Origin: RGIG1918 sp045536045
Lineage (GTDB): Bacteria > Cyanobacteriota > Vampirovibrionia > Gastranaerophilales > Gastranaerophilaceae
Assembly: GCA_045536045.1 (NCBI GenBank)
Contig: JAZSMU010000014.1
Coordinates: forward strand, 1 to 54,373
DNA: 54,373 nt
Direction of reading: 5' to 3'
Shown here: piece by piece, positions 15,803-24,566 of the stretch
Layout: the number at the start of each line of letters is the position of its first letter
Position numbering within the stretch: position 1 is the stretch's first letter
Made by a program: the position numbers and the translations under genes
Notes under the pieces: generated by a model
What the model was told of the DNA's origin: nothing
What the model saw: the letters and a program-made list of their open reading frames with translations, nothing else
Databases searched by the model: none

Positions 15803-16088
15803 GCTTTCCTTTTGTTTTCAATAAAACATCAACAATTTTTTCCATTTGGCAAACGAAAGAGTATCCTCCTTTGCCTATGGAACACTCTTTGCAGTTGCAA
15901 TTTAGCGAATAACATTCAAATGCTTGGTGAGTCCAATTTTGAACAATTGAGTCTGAAACTTCGCCATTTGTTTGTGGGAAAAATATTTCGCAATCTCTTG
16001 CACCATAGGTGTTTGTTGCTCCATTGCGTCTAAAATTAATAACATTTCCTATGTTGTCTGAGCTTTCTATGTAGTTATATGCGCACAT
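15774..16088 (-). CDS. Cys-rich small protein, unknown function
   Basis: The 104-residue product starts MCAYNYIESSDNIGNVINFR and carries a cluster CYSLNCNCKEC followed by a CQM Cys (spacing C-x4-C-x-C-x2-C-x9-C), which suits zinc or an iron-sulfur cluster. An upstream WTHQAFE and the GARDCEIFF segment add one more Cys. There is no signal peptide. I do not recognise the family. GGGG lies 4 nt before the ATG as a weak ribosome site. It is tail-to-tail with the membrane protein gene, with a 29-bp overlap, and is in the same direction as the GGDEF gene upstream of it. Confidence 0.65.
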   Translation of the reverse strand: MCAYNYIESSDNIGNVINFRRNGATNTYGARDCEIFFPQTNGEVSDSIVQNWTHQAFECYSLNCNCKECSIGKGGYSFVCQMEKIVDVLLKTKGKPNPDDFLFD

Positions 16089-16150
16089 AAAACCCCAAGA
16101 ATTAATACCCTACTAAAATTGTAGCAGATGGATTTTAATTTCCAATTAAT

Positions 16151-17950
16151 CTATGGATTTATTTCAACAACAACTTGGTTTCTTCCATTTTCTTTTGCAA
16201 CATACAAACATTTGTCTGCATATTCAATAAGCTCTTGAGGATTTGAGCCGTTTATATTTGAAGTTGCAACTCCAACACTTATTGTTACATGAACATTTTC
16301 GCCACCAGCTAAAATAAATTCTTTTTCACGAACTGCTTGGCAAATTTTGTTTGCTGTTGTAATTGCATCCTCTTTGTTTGTGTTTGTTAAAATAACAGTC
16401 ATTTCTTCGCCACCATATCTGCAAGGAATGTCTGTTGAACGAACATTTCTTTTTATTGTTGATGCAACTTGTTTTAAAACTATATCTCCACTTTGGTGTC
16501 CGTAGGTGTCGTTGAATTTTTTAAAGTGGTCAATATCTATCATAATAATTGAAAAGTTATTTCCATATCTTTCGCAAATGCTAAAGTTTTCCGTCATTTT
16601 TTCTTGGAAAAATCTATGATTATATAATTCTGTCAAAGCGTCTGTAACTGCCAATTTGTAAGTTTGTTCATAATCTTTAGATTTTAAAATGTATTTAAAA
16701 ATGTAGCAAATTAAATATGTTGTAATGCCTGAAAAATAAGGAAGAATTACTCCAATCCAAACATTTCCTATGCTCATTAAAAGTGTTGCAAAAATAAAAT
16801 ATGAAATAAAAATTCCCAAAATAATAAAGTTTGAAGATAAAATAGATGATGTTTTAAAGATTGCAAATGCAACACCAGCAACAAATAATAATGCAATTAA
16901 AACATCAACAAAAATTGGTGCTTTTTGAATTAAATTATTATCAATAATGTTGTTTAAAAATGTCGTGTGAATTTCAACTCCAGGAAAATGCAAGCTAATC
17001 GGAGTTGTTTTAATATCAGACATTGCAACAACAGTTGCTCCAATATAAACAATTTTTCCTTCAAATTCTTTTTTCAAAAATTCAACATCATTTTTTTGAA
17101 TTGCTTCGTCAAATTTATATAAAGGAATATGTTTAAATTTGCCTTCTCCACCATACCAATTCAAAATTGCACGACCAGTGTTTTCCAAAGGAATTTTATG
17201 GTTTTTGTCTAAATTAATTTTTTTAAATTTAATATCAAAATTTCTATCTTCAATTCCTAAAGCCTTAAGTCCTGCAAGAGTTGCAAGGTGGCTATAAAAT
17301 TCTCCCTTATAAACAACATAAGGTGGAATTTTTCTAATTACGCCGTCATCATCTCTAACAACATTAACAACGCCAATGTTTGGTGTGTTTGTTTGAATTT
17401 CTTTGATTATTCCTCTTGAATTTGAAAAATTAAGAATAGAAGAATTTTTAATGATACTTGAATTATTTAATTTTGTTTTAATAGAATCTGGGTAAAATGT
17501 GCTTTTTCTAACTTCTTCTGGATAATTATCAAAATCTATTGCAACAATTACATTATCATTTTTATTAACAGCATCAATTAATTTTTTGTCTGCTGGGTTG
17601 TCTTTTCCAAACCTATTCACGAAAAGCATATCAAAAACTATAAGTTTTGCTTGAAGTTTGTTTAAATTATGAACAACATTCGCCCAATAATCACGAGAAA
17701 TTGGCCAAGAACCATATTTATTTAAAATATATTCATAACTAACATCATCAATTGCCAAAATAACAATGTCTTTATTTGGCTTTTTATATTTGCAAATCAA
17801 ATTTTGCCTAATATCAAAAGTTTTGTTTTCAACACTTTCTGAAAACTTTTTAAATGAATGACTTGTCCAAATGCAAAAAAGTGCTAAAACAGCTAAAATA
17901 GCCATAGCACTTGGTAATAAGTACTTTTTCAATTGCTTAAATTCTTTCAT
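16151..17950 (-). CDS. CHASE2-domain diguanylate cyclase (GGDEF)
   Basis: This membrane sensor makes the second messenger c-di-GMP from two GTP. The 599-residue protein has an N-terminal span (about 12-28), an extracytoplasmic CHASE2 sensor (about 40-340, including IVILAIDDVSYEYI and GSWPISRDYWANVV), two or three further membrane segments at about 345-430, and a C-terminal GGDEF domain. The active site is GGEEM (513-517), a working variant. An RSTD inhibitory site lies five residues before it (504-507), so product inhibition is expected. There is no EAL domain. It overlaps the small gene upstream by 14 bp and is coupled to it. Confidence 0.93.
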   Translation of the reverse strand: MKEFKQLKKYLLPSAMAILAVLALFCIWTSHSFKKFSESVENKTFDIRQNLICKYKKPNKDIVILAIDDVSYEYILNKYGSWPISRDYWANVVHNLNKLQAKLIVFDMLFVNRFGKDNPADKKLIDAVNKNDNVIVAIDFDNYPEEVRKSTFYPDSIKTKLNNSSIIKNSSILNFSNSRGIIKEIQTNTPNIGVVNVVRDDDGVIRKIPPYVVYKGEFYSHLATLAGLKALGIEDRNFDIKFKKINLDKNHKIPLENTGRAILNWYGGEGKFKHIPLYKFDEAIQKNDVEFLKKEFEGKIVYIGATVVAMSDIKTTPISLHFPGVEIHTTFLNNIIDNNLIQKAPIFVDVLIALLFVAGVAFAIFKTSSILSSNFIILGIFISYFIFATLLMSIGNVWIGVILPYFSGITTYLICYIFKYILKSKDYEQTYKLAVTDALTELYNHRFFQEKMTENFSICERYGNNFSIIMIDIDHFKKFNDTYGHQSGDIVLKQVASTIKRNVRSTDIPCRYGGEEMTVILTNTNKEDAITTANKICQAVREKEFILAGGENVHVTISVGVATSNINGSNPQELIEYADKCLYVAKENGRNQVVVEINP

Positions 17951-18134
17951 AACTTTCTATAATTTCATACACAGGGTTAGCCCAAACATTTCTGATTGGC
18001 TTTAATTCAATTTTATATTCTTTCAACAGGCTAATTAACCCATTTTTGGGCTCTGTTGAACTATCACAGTATTTGCACAGATAAGTGAGCAGGCACTTTT
18101 CATTTTGGTTTAAGTTCATAAAGCTATTTTCCAT
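17937..18134 (-). CDS. Small protein coupled to the diguanylate cyclase (65 residues)
   Basis: The product has a Cys-containing segment (KCLLTYLCKYCDSS) and a helical remainder ending EIIESYERI; it has no membrane segment or signal. AAGGAAAATC lies before the ATG. Its last 14 bp overlap the start of the CHASE2-GGDEF gene, so the two are translationally coupled, which suggests it modulates or accompanies the cyclase. I do not recognise the family. The CxxC and the similar Cys clustering in the 104-residue protein downstream are noted, but the two do not align well. Confidence 0.6.
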   Translation of the reverse strand: MENSFMNLNQNEKCLLTYLCKYCDSSTEPKNGLISLLKEYKIELKPIRNVWANPVYEIIESYERI

Positions 18135-18235
18135 GATTTTCCTTATTCGTTCATCAACCTTGAGGTTAATTTGGGGGTCTAAATCTCTAAATAAAATGGG
18201 GGATTTTGCGTTTTTTTCTACATCATTTAGTAGAG

Positions 18236-19516
18236 CTATTTGTTAAAAGTTACTATAAAATCTTTACTTGTGTCTTCTAGAGAAAAATCATCTAGACTAA
18301 TTTGCATACCTTTGAGTTCTTCAATAGATTCTTTGTACTTTTTAATAATGTCCATAGGAATTTTTAAATTTTTAATTGAAATATGCTCAGTAGGAATTTG
18401 GTCTCTAATTTGCATATTAACTTCAACACCTTGTTTTAAAAGTGCTTCTCTAACTTTAAATGCTTTTTCTTCTGCATTTTTTGTATAAATAATCATACAT
18501 CTTGGAGCTCTTGTTAATTGCTCTGGTTTTTCTCTATATATTAATTTGTTAATTAATGCTTGGCATCTTTCTGGGTCAACAATCCAATAGCTAATATCTC
18601 CTTTTTGAGATGGTCCACCAGGAATTGTTGCTGTTTGAATGTCTGTTTTATCTAAAGTTTTTGCTAAAAGTGCATATTGAGATAATTCATAGAAAGACAT
18701 ATCGGTTTTAACAGATTTTAGGGCAATTTTAATAGCTTCTGGAAGTTTAATTAATGTTTTTGGGTCTTTTAATTTTTCTTCTAGTGCATTAAAGAAATGT
18801 TGTTGTCTTCTAATTCTTCCAATGTCGCCAAGTGCATCATTTCTGAAGCGAACATAGCCTTCAACTTCTTTGCCAGATAAAACATGATGACCTTTTTCCA
18901 AATCAACAAACAATTTTGCTGTTTTGTCGCCATAGTGCATATCTTTTTCAACATAAATTGGAAGCCCATCAATGGCGTCTATAAAGTTTATTAATGCTTT
19001 ATTTGTAACAATTAAATAATGGTTAATTCTTATTCCAAATGTTCCTTCAATTGTTTTAATGCTTTCTTTAATTCCACCTCTTGCAAAAGCGTGATTAATT
19101 TTGTCTGCTTTGTCTGTGCCTGGAATATAAACTTTAGAATCTCTTGGAATAGAAAGAACATTTACATCTTTATAACCTGGTGCAATACTTGCAATAACAA
19201 TTGTGTCGGTTCTATTTCCTTTGAACATGTTGTGATTTTCATTATCAACATCCACGCCCATAATTAAAATATTTTGTCTTTTTTGAGAAAATGGAAGCTG
19301 AAGCTCAAATTTTGGTGCTTGTTTGCCATCTGCCAACAACTTCATTTCTTCTAATGAGCTTCCTAAATCTTCCCAATAAATTATCCCAACAAATGCAAGC
19401 AAAATAAAACAGCTTGTAAAAAAAGACTTAGAAAAGCCTGAAATATCTTGAGACTTTTTATTTTTATAAAGCCTGTTATTATACTGTCTCTGTTGTCTAT
19501 CTTCGGGTTTAACCAT
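18236..19516 (-). CDS. LytR-CpsA-Psr (LCP) family cell-envelope glycopolymer transferase
   Basis: LCP proteins move polyprenyl-linked glycopolymers onto peptidoglycan or other acceptors outside the membrane. The 426-residue protein has a cytosolic basic head, one membrane span (about 31-47), the LCP catalytic domain (NILIMGVDVD, GNRTDTIVIASI, VLSIPRDSKVYIPG, KINHAFARGG, GYVRFRNDALGDIGRIRRQQ, with the phosphate-binding Arg and Asp residues), and a C-terminal LytR_C-like domain (about 335-420). AGGAC lies upstream of the ATG. It is divergent from the TPR gene; a TATAAT lies in the shared region. Confidence 0.92.
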   Translation of the reverse strand: MVKPEDRQQRQYNNRLYKNKKSQDISGFSKSFFTSCFILLAFVGIIYWEDLGSSLEEMKLLADGKQAPKFELQLPFSQKRQNILIMGVDVDNENHNMFKGNRTDTIVIASIAPGYKDVNVLSIPRDSKVYIPGTDKADKINHAFARGGIKESIKTIEGTFGIRINHYLIVTNKALINFIDAIDGLPIYVEKDMHYGDKTAKLFVDLEKGHHVLSGKEVEGYVRFRNDALGDIGRIRRQQHFFNALEEKLKDPKTLIKLPEAIKIALKSVKTDMSFYELSQYALLAKTLDKTDIQTATIPGGPSQKGDISYWIVDPERCQALINKLIYREKPEQLTRAPRCMIIYTKNAEEKAFKVREALLKQGVEVNMQIRDQIPTEHISIKNLKIPMDIIKKYKESIEELKGMQISLDDFSLEDTSKDFIVTFNK

Positions 19517-19592
19517 TTCTTGTCCTAAATTGCATTTAAAAAATAATGTAGGATAATATCATTATACTTGAAACAATATTATTGGGGTAACA

Positions 19593-20225
19593 ATTATAAA
19601 TATTACATTAAAAAAGCACACATTAAAATCATATATAAGTTTGATTATTCTGTTTTTTACAGGCTTTTCATTTTGTTTAGCACAAAATGTTGAACAAAAT
19701 AATTACACAGATAGCGAAATCATTGAATACTTTAGAGCAAGTTATAACCTTGAAAAATATGACGAGGCACTAAAACTTATTGAAGCCTTGCCTAAAGAAA
19801 AATATGACGAAGAAATTTACCTGCTTTTAGGAAACATTGCTCAATCTAAAGGTAATGATGAAAAAGCCATTGAAAATTATAATTCTTCTTTAAAAATTAA
19901 TCCAAAATTTTATAAGGCGTATTATAATCTTGGAAATTTTTATTTCACAAAAGGCGATTATAATTTAGCTGTTGAAAATTATAAAAAAGCAACAAAATTT
20001 AACAAAGATTTTGCTTCAGCATACTACAATTTAGGTTGTGCATATTTGAAATTAGAAAAACCAAAAAGTGCAAAACCAAATTTTATAAGAGCAATAACAA
20101 TAAATCCTCAAAATTCTGATTATTACTATAATTTAGCAGTTGTTTATAAGTTGCTTAAAAAAGAAAAAACAGCTCAAAAAATTTTAGATAGTTTGAACTT
20201 ACAACCTTCAAAAAAATCTAATTAA
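19593..20225 (+). CDS. Exported TPR-repeat protein, start uncertain
   Basis: From residue about 55 onward the protein holds at least three clear 34-residue TPR units (EIYLLLGNIAQSKGNDEKAI, KAYYNLGNFYFTKGDYNLAV, SAYYNLGCAYLKLEKPKSAK), which mediate protein contacts. The first canonical start is TTG at 19641, but the frame stays open upstream to 19572, and upstream codons supply the basic n-region (LKKHTLKSY) of a signal peptide ending FSFCLAQ. The best candidate start is ATT at 19593, 5 nt after GGGG. That choice is an inference; the export signal is well supported. TTG 19641 without a ribosome site is the alternative. Confidence 0.8.
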   Translation: MINITLKKHTLKSYISLIILFFTGFSFCLAQNVEQNNYTDSEIIEYFRASYNLEKYDEALKLIEALPKEKYDEEIYLLLGNIAQSKGNDEKAIENYNSSLKINPKFYKAYYNLGNFYFTKGDYNLAVENYKKATKFNKDFASAYYNLGCAYLKLEKPKSAKPNFIRAITINPQNSDYYYNLAVVYKLLKKEKTAQKILDSLNLQPSKKSN

Positions 20226-20313
20226 ATAAGTCTATTTTCCTTGCCAAAAAAATATATTAATAGGATAATATTTTCAAGGCAGTTAGTATTTTTACACTAT
20301 AAAGGAAGAAAAA

Positions 20314-20817
20314 ATGGAAGCAGAAAAAAAATCCAAAACTTTTGAAGGAGGGTTTGCAAAAGTTGATTCTATTTTGGAAAAATACGAATACAAAAAAGCG
20401 AACCTAATTGCTATTCTTCAAGCTGTACAAGAAGAATACAGATACCTTCCAGAAGAAGTAATCATTTACTTAGGCACAAAAATGCCAGTTTCACCAGCAA
20501 CTATCTACGGTGTTGCAACATTCTACGCACAATTTTCATTAGAGCCAAAAGGCAAATATGAAATTAAATGTTGTGATGGAACAGCTTGCCACGTTAGAGG
20601 TTCAATGCCTGTTCTAGACGCTATTAAAGCAAAATTAAATCTAGAAGACGGCAAATTTACAACTGATGATGGCTTGTTCTCATTTGAAACAGTTAGCTGT
20701 TTAGGTGCATGTGGTCTTGCTCCTGTAGTTGTTATAAACGAAAAAGTTTATCCTCAAATGACATCAGACGCAATCAAAATCGTCATTGATACAATTCTTA
20801 AGGAGGAAAATAAATAA
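20314..20817 (+). CDS. hydC: NuoE-like [2Fe-2S] subunit of NAD(H)-linked [FeFe]-hydrogenase (HydC)
   Basis: This is the 2Fe-2S electron-carrier subunit of the HydABC complex. The 167-residue product has the NuoE/HydC fold with ligands Cys87 and Cys92 (CCDGTAC) and Cys129 and Cys133 (CLGAC), the expected C-x4-C and C-x3-C pairs. AAGGAAG precedes the ATG. Its stop overlaps the hydB start (TAATG), so the genes are coupled, and the order C-B-A matches hydrogenase operons of fermenters. The absence of other nuo genes argues against respiratory complex I. Confidence 0.92.
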   Translation: MEAEKKSKTFEGGFAKVDSILEKYEYKKANLIAILQAVQEEYRYLPEEVIIYLGTKMPVSPATIYGVATFYAQFSLEPKGKYEIKCCDGTACHVRGSMPVLDAIKAKLNLEDGKFTTDDGLFSFETVSCLGACGLAPVVVINEKVYPQMTSDAIKIVIDTILKEENK

Positions 20818-21977
20818 TGGAACTTAATATAGATATTAAACAAGAGCAAGCCAAAGCTCTTGAAGAAATGAAAAAACAAGGCTTAAGAGTTCTTGTTTGC
20901 GGTGGAACAGGTTGCGTTGCAAACGGTTCTGTTGCAGTTATGGATAAATTTAGAGAACTTGGTGCAAATGTTTCAACTTTAACAACAAAAGACAAAGTTA
21001 CAGTTGTTCCAACAGGTTGCCACGGTTTTTGTGAACAAGGCGTTTTGGTAGTTTTACCAGACTTACACACAACTTATGTAAAAGTTAAAGTTGAAGATGT
21101 TGAAGAAATCTTTAATTCACATCTTGTTGGTGGAGTCCCTGTTGAGAGATTATTATATGTTGACCCACTAACTTCTCAACATGTTCAAAAATCTGAAGAA
21201 ATTAATTTCTATGCAAAACAAACTAGAACAGCTCTTGCAAATTGTGGTCATATTGATGCTGAATCTTTAGATGAAGCAATTGCTGTTGGTGGTTATGAAG
21301 CTTTAGCAAATATTATTAAAGAAAATAACCCAGATGCTGTTATTCAAGAAATTATAGACTCTGGCTTAAGAGGCAGAGGTGGTGCTGGTTTTTCAACTGG
21401 TTTAAAATGGAAATTTACTGCTGCAAATAAAGGTGGAAAATCTTATGTAGTATGTAATGGTGATGAAGGCGACCCTGGTGCATTTATGGACCGTTCTGTT
21501 ATGGAAGGCGACCCTCATAAACTTTTAGAAGGTATGGCAATTGCTGCTTTTGCAATTGGTGCTGATGAAGGTTATATCTATGTTCGTGCTGAATATCCTC
21601 TAGCTATTAAACGTTTAAGAAAAGCTATTGCAGATGCTGAAGCTCGTCATTATTTAGGTAAAAATATTTTTGGAACAGATTTCTCATTCACTCTTCATAT
21701 TAAAGAAGGTGCTGGTGCATTTGTTTGTGGTGAAGAATCTGCTCTAATCGCTTCAATTGAAGGCGAAAGAGGTATGCCTCGTCCAAAACCACCATTCCCA
21801 GCAAACAAAGGTTTATTTGGAAGACCAACACTTATCAACAACGTTGAAACTTTAGCAAATATTCCTGTAATTATGCTAAAAGGTGCTAAATGGTTTAATT
21901 CAATGGGAACAGAAACTTCTAAAGGAACAAAAACATTTGCTCTAACAGGCGAAGTTAATAACACTGGTCTTATTTAA
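20817..21977 (+). CDS. hydB: HydB (NuoF-like) N-terminal part, ended by an in-frame TAA
   Basis: HydB is the flavin subunit that exchanges electrons with NAD(H). This 386-residue part holds an N-terminal thioredoxin-like 2Fe-2S domain (about 20-105, VCGGTGCVANGS and TGCHGFC ligands) and most of the NuoF FMN/NADH domain (GLRGRGGAGFSTGLKWKF, NGDEGDPGAFMDR, GAGAFVCGEESALIASIEG). The frame then meets TAA at 21975-21977 inside a conserved stretch, NNTGLI-stop-VPMGTTLRE, where homologs usually read Glu. GAA to TAA needs one base change. The same frame continues intact to 22670, so this is one gene split by a nonsense codon, or a sequencing error. Confidence 0.93.
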   Translation: MELNIDIKQEQAKALEEMKKQGLRVLVCGGTGCVANGSVAVMDKFRELGANVSTLTTKDKVTVVPTGCHGFCEQGVLVVLPDLHTTYVKVKVEDVEEIFNSHLVGGVPVERLLYVDPLTSQHVQKSEEINFYAKQTRTALANCGHIDAESLDEAIAVGGYEALANIIKENNPDAVIQEIIDSGLRGRGGAGFSTGLKWKFTAANKGGKSYVVCNGDEGDPGAFMDRSVMEGDPHKLLEGMAIAAFAIGADEGYIYVRAEYPLAIKRLRKAIADAEARHYLGKNIFGTDFSFTLHIKEGAGAFVCGEESALIASIEGERGMPRPKPPFPANKGLFGRPTLINNVETLANIPVIMLKGAKWFNSMGTETSKGTKTFALTGEVNNTGLI

Positions 21978-21983
21978 GTTCCA

Positions 21984-22670
21984 ATGGGAACAACTTTAAG
22001 AGAAATCATTTTTGATATCGGTGGTGGTATCAGAGGTGGAAAGAAATTCAAAGCTGTTCAAATCGGTGGACCATCTGGTGGTTGCTTAACAGAAGAACAC
22101 TTAGACCTTCCTATGGATTATGAAAGCTTAACAAAAGCTGGTGCTATGGTTGGCTCAGGTGGTCTTGTTGTTATGGCAGAAGACACTTGTATGGTTGAAG
22201 TTGCAAGATTCTTTATGAACTTTACTAAAAATGAATCTTGTGGCAAGTGCGTTCCATGTAGAGAAGGCACAAAAAATATGCTAAAAATTCTTGAAAAAAT
22301 CGTTCGTGGTAAAGGCGAAATGGCTGACCTAGAAATTCTAGAAGATTTAGCAAACACAGTTAAAGACGGTTCATTATGTGGTTTAGGTAAAACTGCACCA
22401 AACCCTGTTCTTTCAACTTTGAAATACTTTAAAGATGAATATGTAGCTCACATTGTGGACAAAAAATGTCCAGCAGGAGTTTGCACAGCTCTTAAAACAA
22501 TTAGAATTGAAGAAGATTTGTGTAAAGGTTGCACAAAATGTGCTAGACTTTGCCCTGTTGGTGCTATTGAAGGAACTGTTAAACAACCTCACAAAATTAA
22601 TCAAGAAAAATGTATTAAATGTGAAGCTTGCTTATCAGGTTGTCCATTTAAGGCTATTGTAAAAGAATAA
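21984..22670 (+). CDS. hydB: HydB (NuoF-like) C-terminal part, in frame after the TAA
   Basis: This 228-residue frame continues hydB after the stop. It has the end of the FMN domain (IFDIGGGIRGGKKFKAVQIGGPSGG), the 4Fe-4S site ESCGKCVPCREGTKNML, and a C-terminal two-cluster ferredoxin domain (CKGCTKCARLCPVGAI, CIKCEACLSGCPFKAI). The ATG at 21984 is the natural Met of VPMGTT and has no ribosome site, so separate translation would depend on reinitiation 6 nt past the stop. All cluster ligands are present, so the part is under selection or only recently broken. hydA begins 15 bp later. Confidence 0.9.
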   Translation: MGTTLREIIFDIGGGIRGGKKFKAVQIGGPSGGCLTEEHLDLPMDYESLTKAGAMVGSGGLVVMAEDTCMVEVARFFMNFTKNESCGKCVPCREGTKNMLKILEKIVRGKGEMADLEILEDLANTVKDGSLCGLGKTAPNPVLSTLKYFKDEYVAHIVDKKCPAGVCTALKTIRIEEDLCKGCTKCARLCPVGAIEGTVKQPHKINQEKCIKCEACLSGCPFKAIVKE

Positions 22671-22685
22671 TAAGAGGAAAATAAA

Positions 22686-24467
22686 ATGTCAGAAGATAAG
22701 AAAACATTATATGTAAACGGAATAGAAGTTGAATTTGACAAAGAACCTAACCTTTTAGAAGTTATCAGAAAAGCAGGTTTTGAAGTTCCGACATTTTGCT
22801 ATCGCCCAGATTTAACACAATTTGGTGCTTGCAGAATGTGCGTTGTGGAAGTAGTTTATCCAAACGGCAGAACAGTTGTTAATTCATCTTGCACAATGCC
22901 ACCAGAAGTTGGCGTTAAAGTTATTACAAACTCTGAAAGAGTTCGCAAAATTAGAAAAACAGTTCTTGAATTGTTATTAGCTAACCACGACAGAGAATGT
23001 ACAACTTGCGAAAAATCAGGCAAATGCGAACTTCAACAATATTCAGAAGAATATGGTGTTCGCGAATTAAAATATGCTAAGAAAAAAGAAAGCGAATATT
23101 TGCCAATTGATACTTCAAACTATTCAATTGTTAGAGACCCAAATAAATGTATCCTTTGTGGTGCTTGCGTTAGAGCTTGTAGCGAATATCAAGGACACGC
23201 TGTTTTAGGTTTTGCAAATAGAGGTTCTAAAACATTAGTTCAACCAATGGCAGGAAGATGCTTGTCTGAAGTTGATTGCGTATATTGTGGTCAATGTAAG
23301 GCAGTTTGCCCAACAGGCGCTTTAACTGTTAAAAATGATGTTAATGCTGTTTGGGATGAAATTAACAACAAAACTAAAAAAGTTGTTGTTCAAGTTGCTC
23401 CAGCAGTTAGAACTGCAATTGGTGAAATGTTTGGAATCCCTGCTGGTGAAAATGTTATCGGCAAACTTTACGCAGCAATGAGAAGAATAGGTTTTGACCT
23501 AGTATTTGATACAAACTACGCTGCAGACTTAACAATTATGGAAGAAGCTCATGAATTTATTGAAAGACTTCAAAAAGGCGAAAATCTTCCATTATTTACA
23601 TCTTGCTGTCAAGCTTGGGTTAGATATGTTGAAACTCAACATCCTGAAATGACTAACCACTTATCAAGCTGCAAATCACCACAGTCTATGTTATCTTCAG
23701 TGATTAAAGAATATGTTCCACAAGCGTTTGAAGGTTTTGAAAAAGACAATATTGTGGTTGTTTCAATTATGCCATGTACTGCGAAAAAAGCTGAAATTAA
23801 ACGTAAGCAATTAACTCTAAATGGCAAATTTGACACAGATTATGTTTTAACAACACAAGAATTTGCTCAAATGATTAAATCAGCTGGTATTGACCTTAAA
23901 AAATTAGCTCCAGAAGAAGCTGATAGCCCATTTGGTGCATACACAGGTGCTGCAACTATCTTTGGTGCATCTGGTGGTGTTGCTGAAGCTGCTGTTAGAA
24001 CTGCATACTATATGGTTGCAGGCGAAGAAATCGCTTCTGATGATGTTAAAGAATTAAGAGGCGTTGATGCTAATTCTTATTCAAAAACAGTTGAGCTTGA
24101 TATCAAAGGAACAAAAGTTCAAGTTAGAGTTGTTTCAACTCTAAAAGAAGCTGAAAAAGCAATTCAAGAAATTAAAGCAGGCACAGCTACATTCCAATTA
24201 TTGGAAGTTATGGCATGTCCTGGAGGTTGTGTAAATGGTGGTGGTCAACCAACAAGTTGCAACACTCCAGAGCTTAGAGAAAAGAGAGCTCAAGGCTTAT
24301 ATGATGAAGATTGCAAGGATACAAAATACAGAAAATCTCATCTAAATCCAGATATCATTAAACTTTATGACGAACATCTTGGAAAACCTGGTTCTCACAA
24401 AGCTCACGAATTGCTTCACACAACATACGCTGACGAATTTAAAGGAAGCTACAAAGACTTGAAGTAA
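22686..24467 (+). CDS. hydA: [FeFe]-hydrogenase catalytic subunit HydA
   Basis: It produces or oxidises H2 in the cytosol, probably as the trimeric NAD(H)/ferredoxin-linked (bifurcating) HydABC. The 593-residue protein has, in order: a plant-type 2Fe-2S domain (Cys38, 49, 52, 69), a His-Cys3 4Fe-4S site (His101, Cys105, 108, 114), a two-cluster ferredoxin domain (Cys155-165 and Cys198-208), and the H-cluster domain with TSCCQAW (305-311), MPCTAKKAE (362-370) and EVMACPGGC (507-515). All four H-cluster Cys are present. Gln309 stands where Pro is usual in the first motif. The maturases HydEFG are not in the window. Confidence 0.96.
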   Translation: MSEDKKTLYVNGIEVEFDKEPNLLEVIRKAGFEVPTFCYRPDLTQFGACRMCVVEVVYPNGRTVVNSSCTMPPEVGVKVITNSERVRKIRKTVLELLLANHDRECTTCEKSGKCELQQYSEEYGVRELKYAKKKESEYLPIDTSNYSIVRDPNKCILCGACVRACSEYQGHAVLGFANRGSKTLVQPMAGRCLSEVDCVYCGQCKAVCPTGALTVKNDVNAVWDEINNKTKKVVVQVAPAVRTAIGEMFGIPAGENVIGKLYAAMRRIGFDLVFDTNYAADLTIMEEAHEFIERLQKGENLPLFTSCCQAWVRYVETQHPEMTNHLSSCKSPQSMLSSVIKEYVPQAFEGFEKDNIVVVSIMPCTAKKAEIKRKQLTLNGKFDTDYVLTTQEFAQMIKSAGIDLKKLAPEEADSPFGAYTGAATIFGASGGVAEAAVRTAYYMVAGEEIASDDVKELRGVDANSYSKTVELDIKGTKVQVRVVSTLKEAEKAIQEIKAGTATFQLLEVMACPGGCVNGGGQPTSCNTPELREKRAQGLYDEDCKDTKYRKSHLNPDIIKLYDEHLGKPGSHKAHELLHTTYADEFKGSYKDLK

Positions 24468-24482
24468 TTCAAAGATAAAATT

Positions 24483-24513
24483 AAGAGGGGCAAGCAATTG
24501 CTCCTCTTTTTTA
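24483..24513 (+). terminator. Rho-independent terminator of the hyd operon
   Basis: An 11-pair stem (arms 24483-24493 and 24498-24508, one G-T pair) with a GCAA tetraloop runs into a stretch of six T. It lies 16 bp after the hydA stop and ends the hydCBA transcript. Confidence 0.92.
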
Positions 24514-24566
24514 ATGCTTGTTTATGGTCGTGCTTTTTTATCAAAAAGCACTCCCTTCAAATTAAA

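Noticed and set aside
20817..22670. Changed genetic code with TAA as a sense codon
   Set aside because: TAA ends many intact genes here (for example ribBA, pdp, hydA, rpmH) at their normal family lengths, so one internal TAA cannot mean reassignment.
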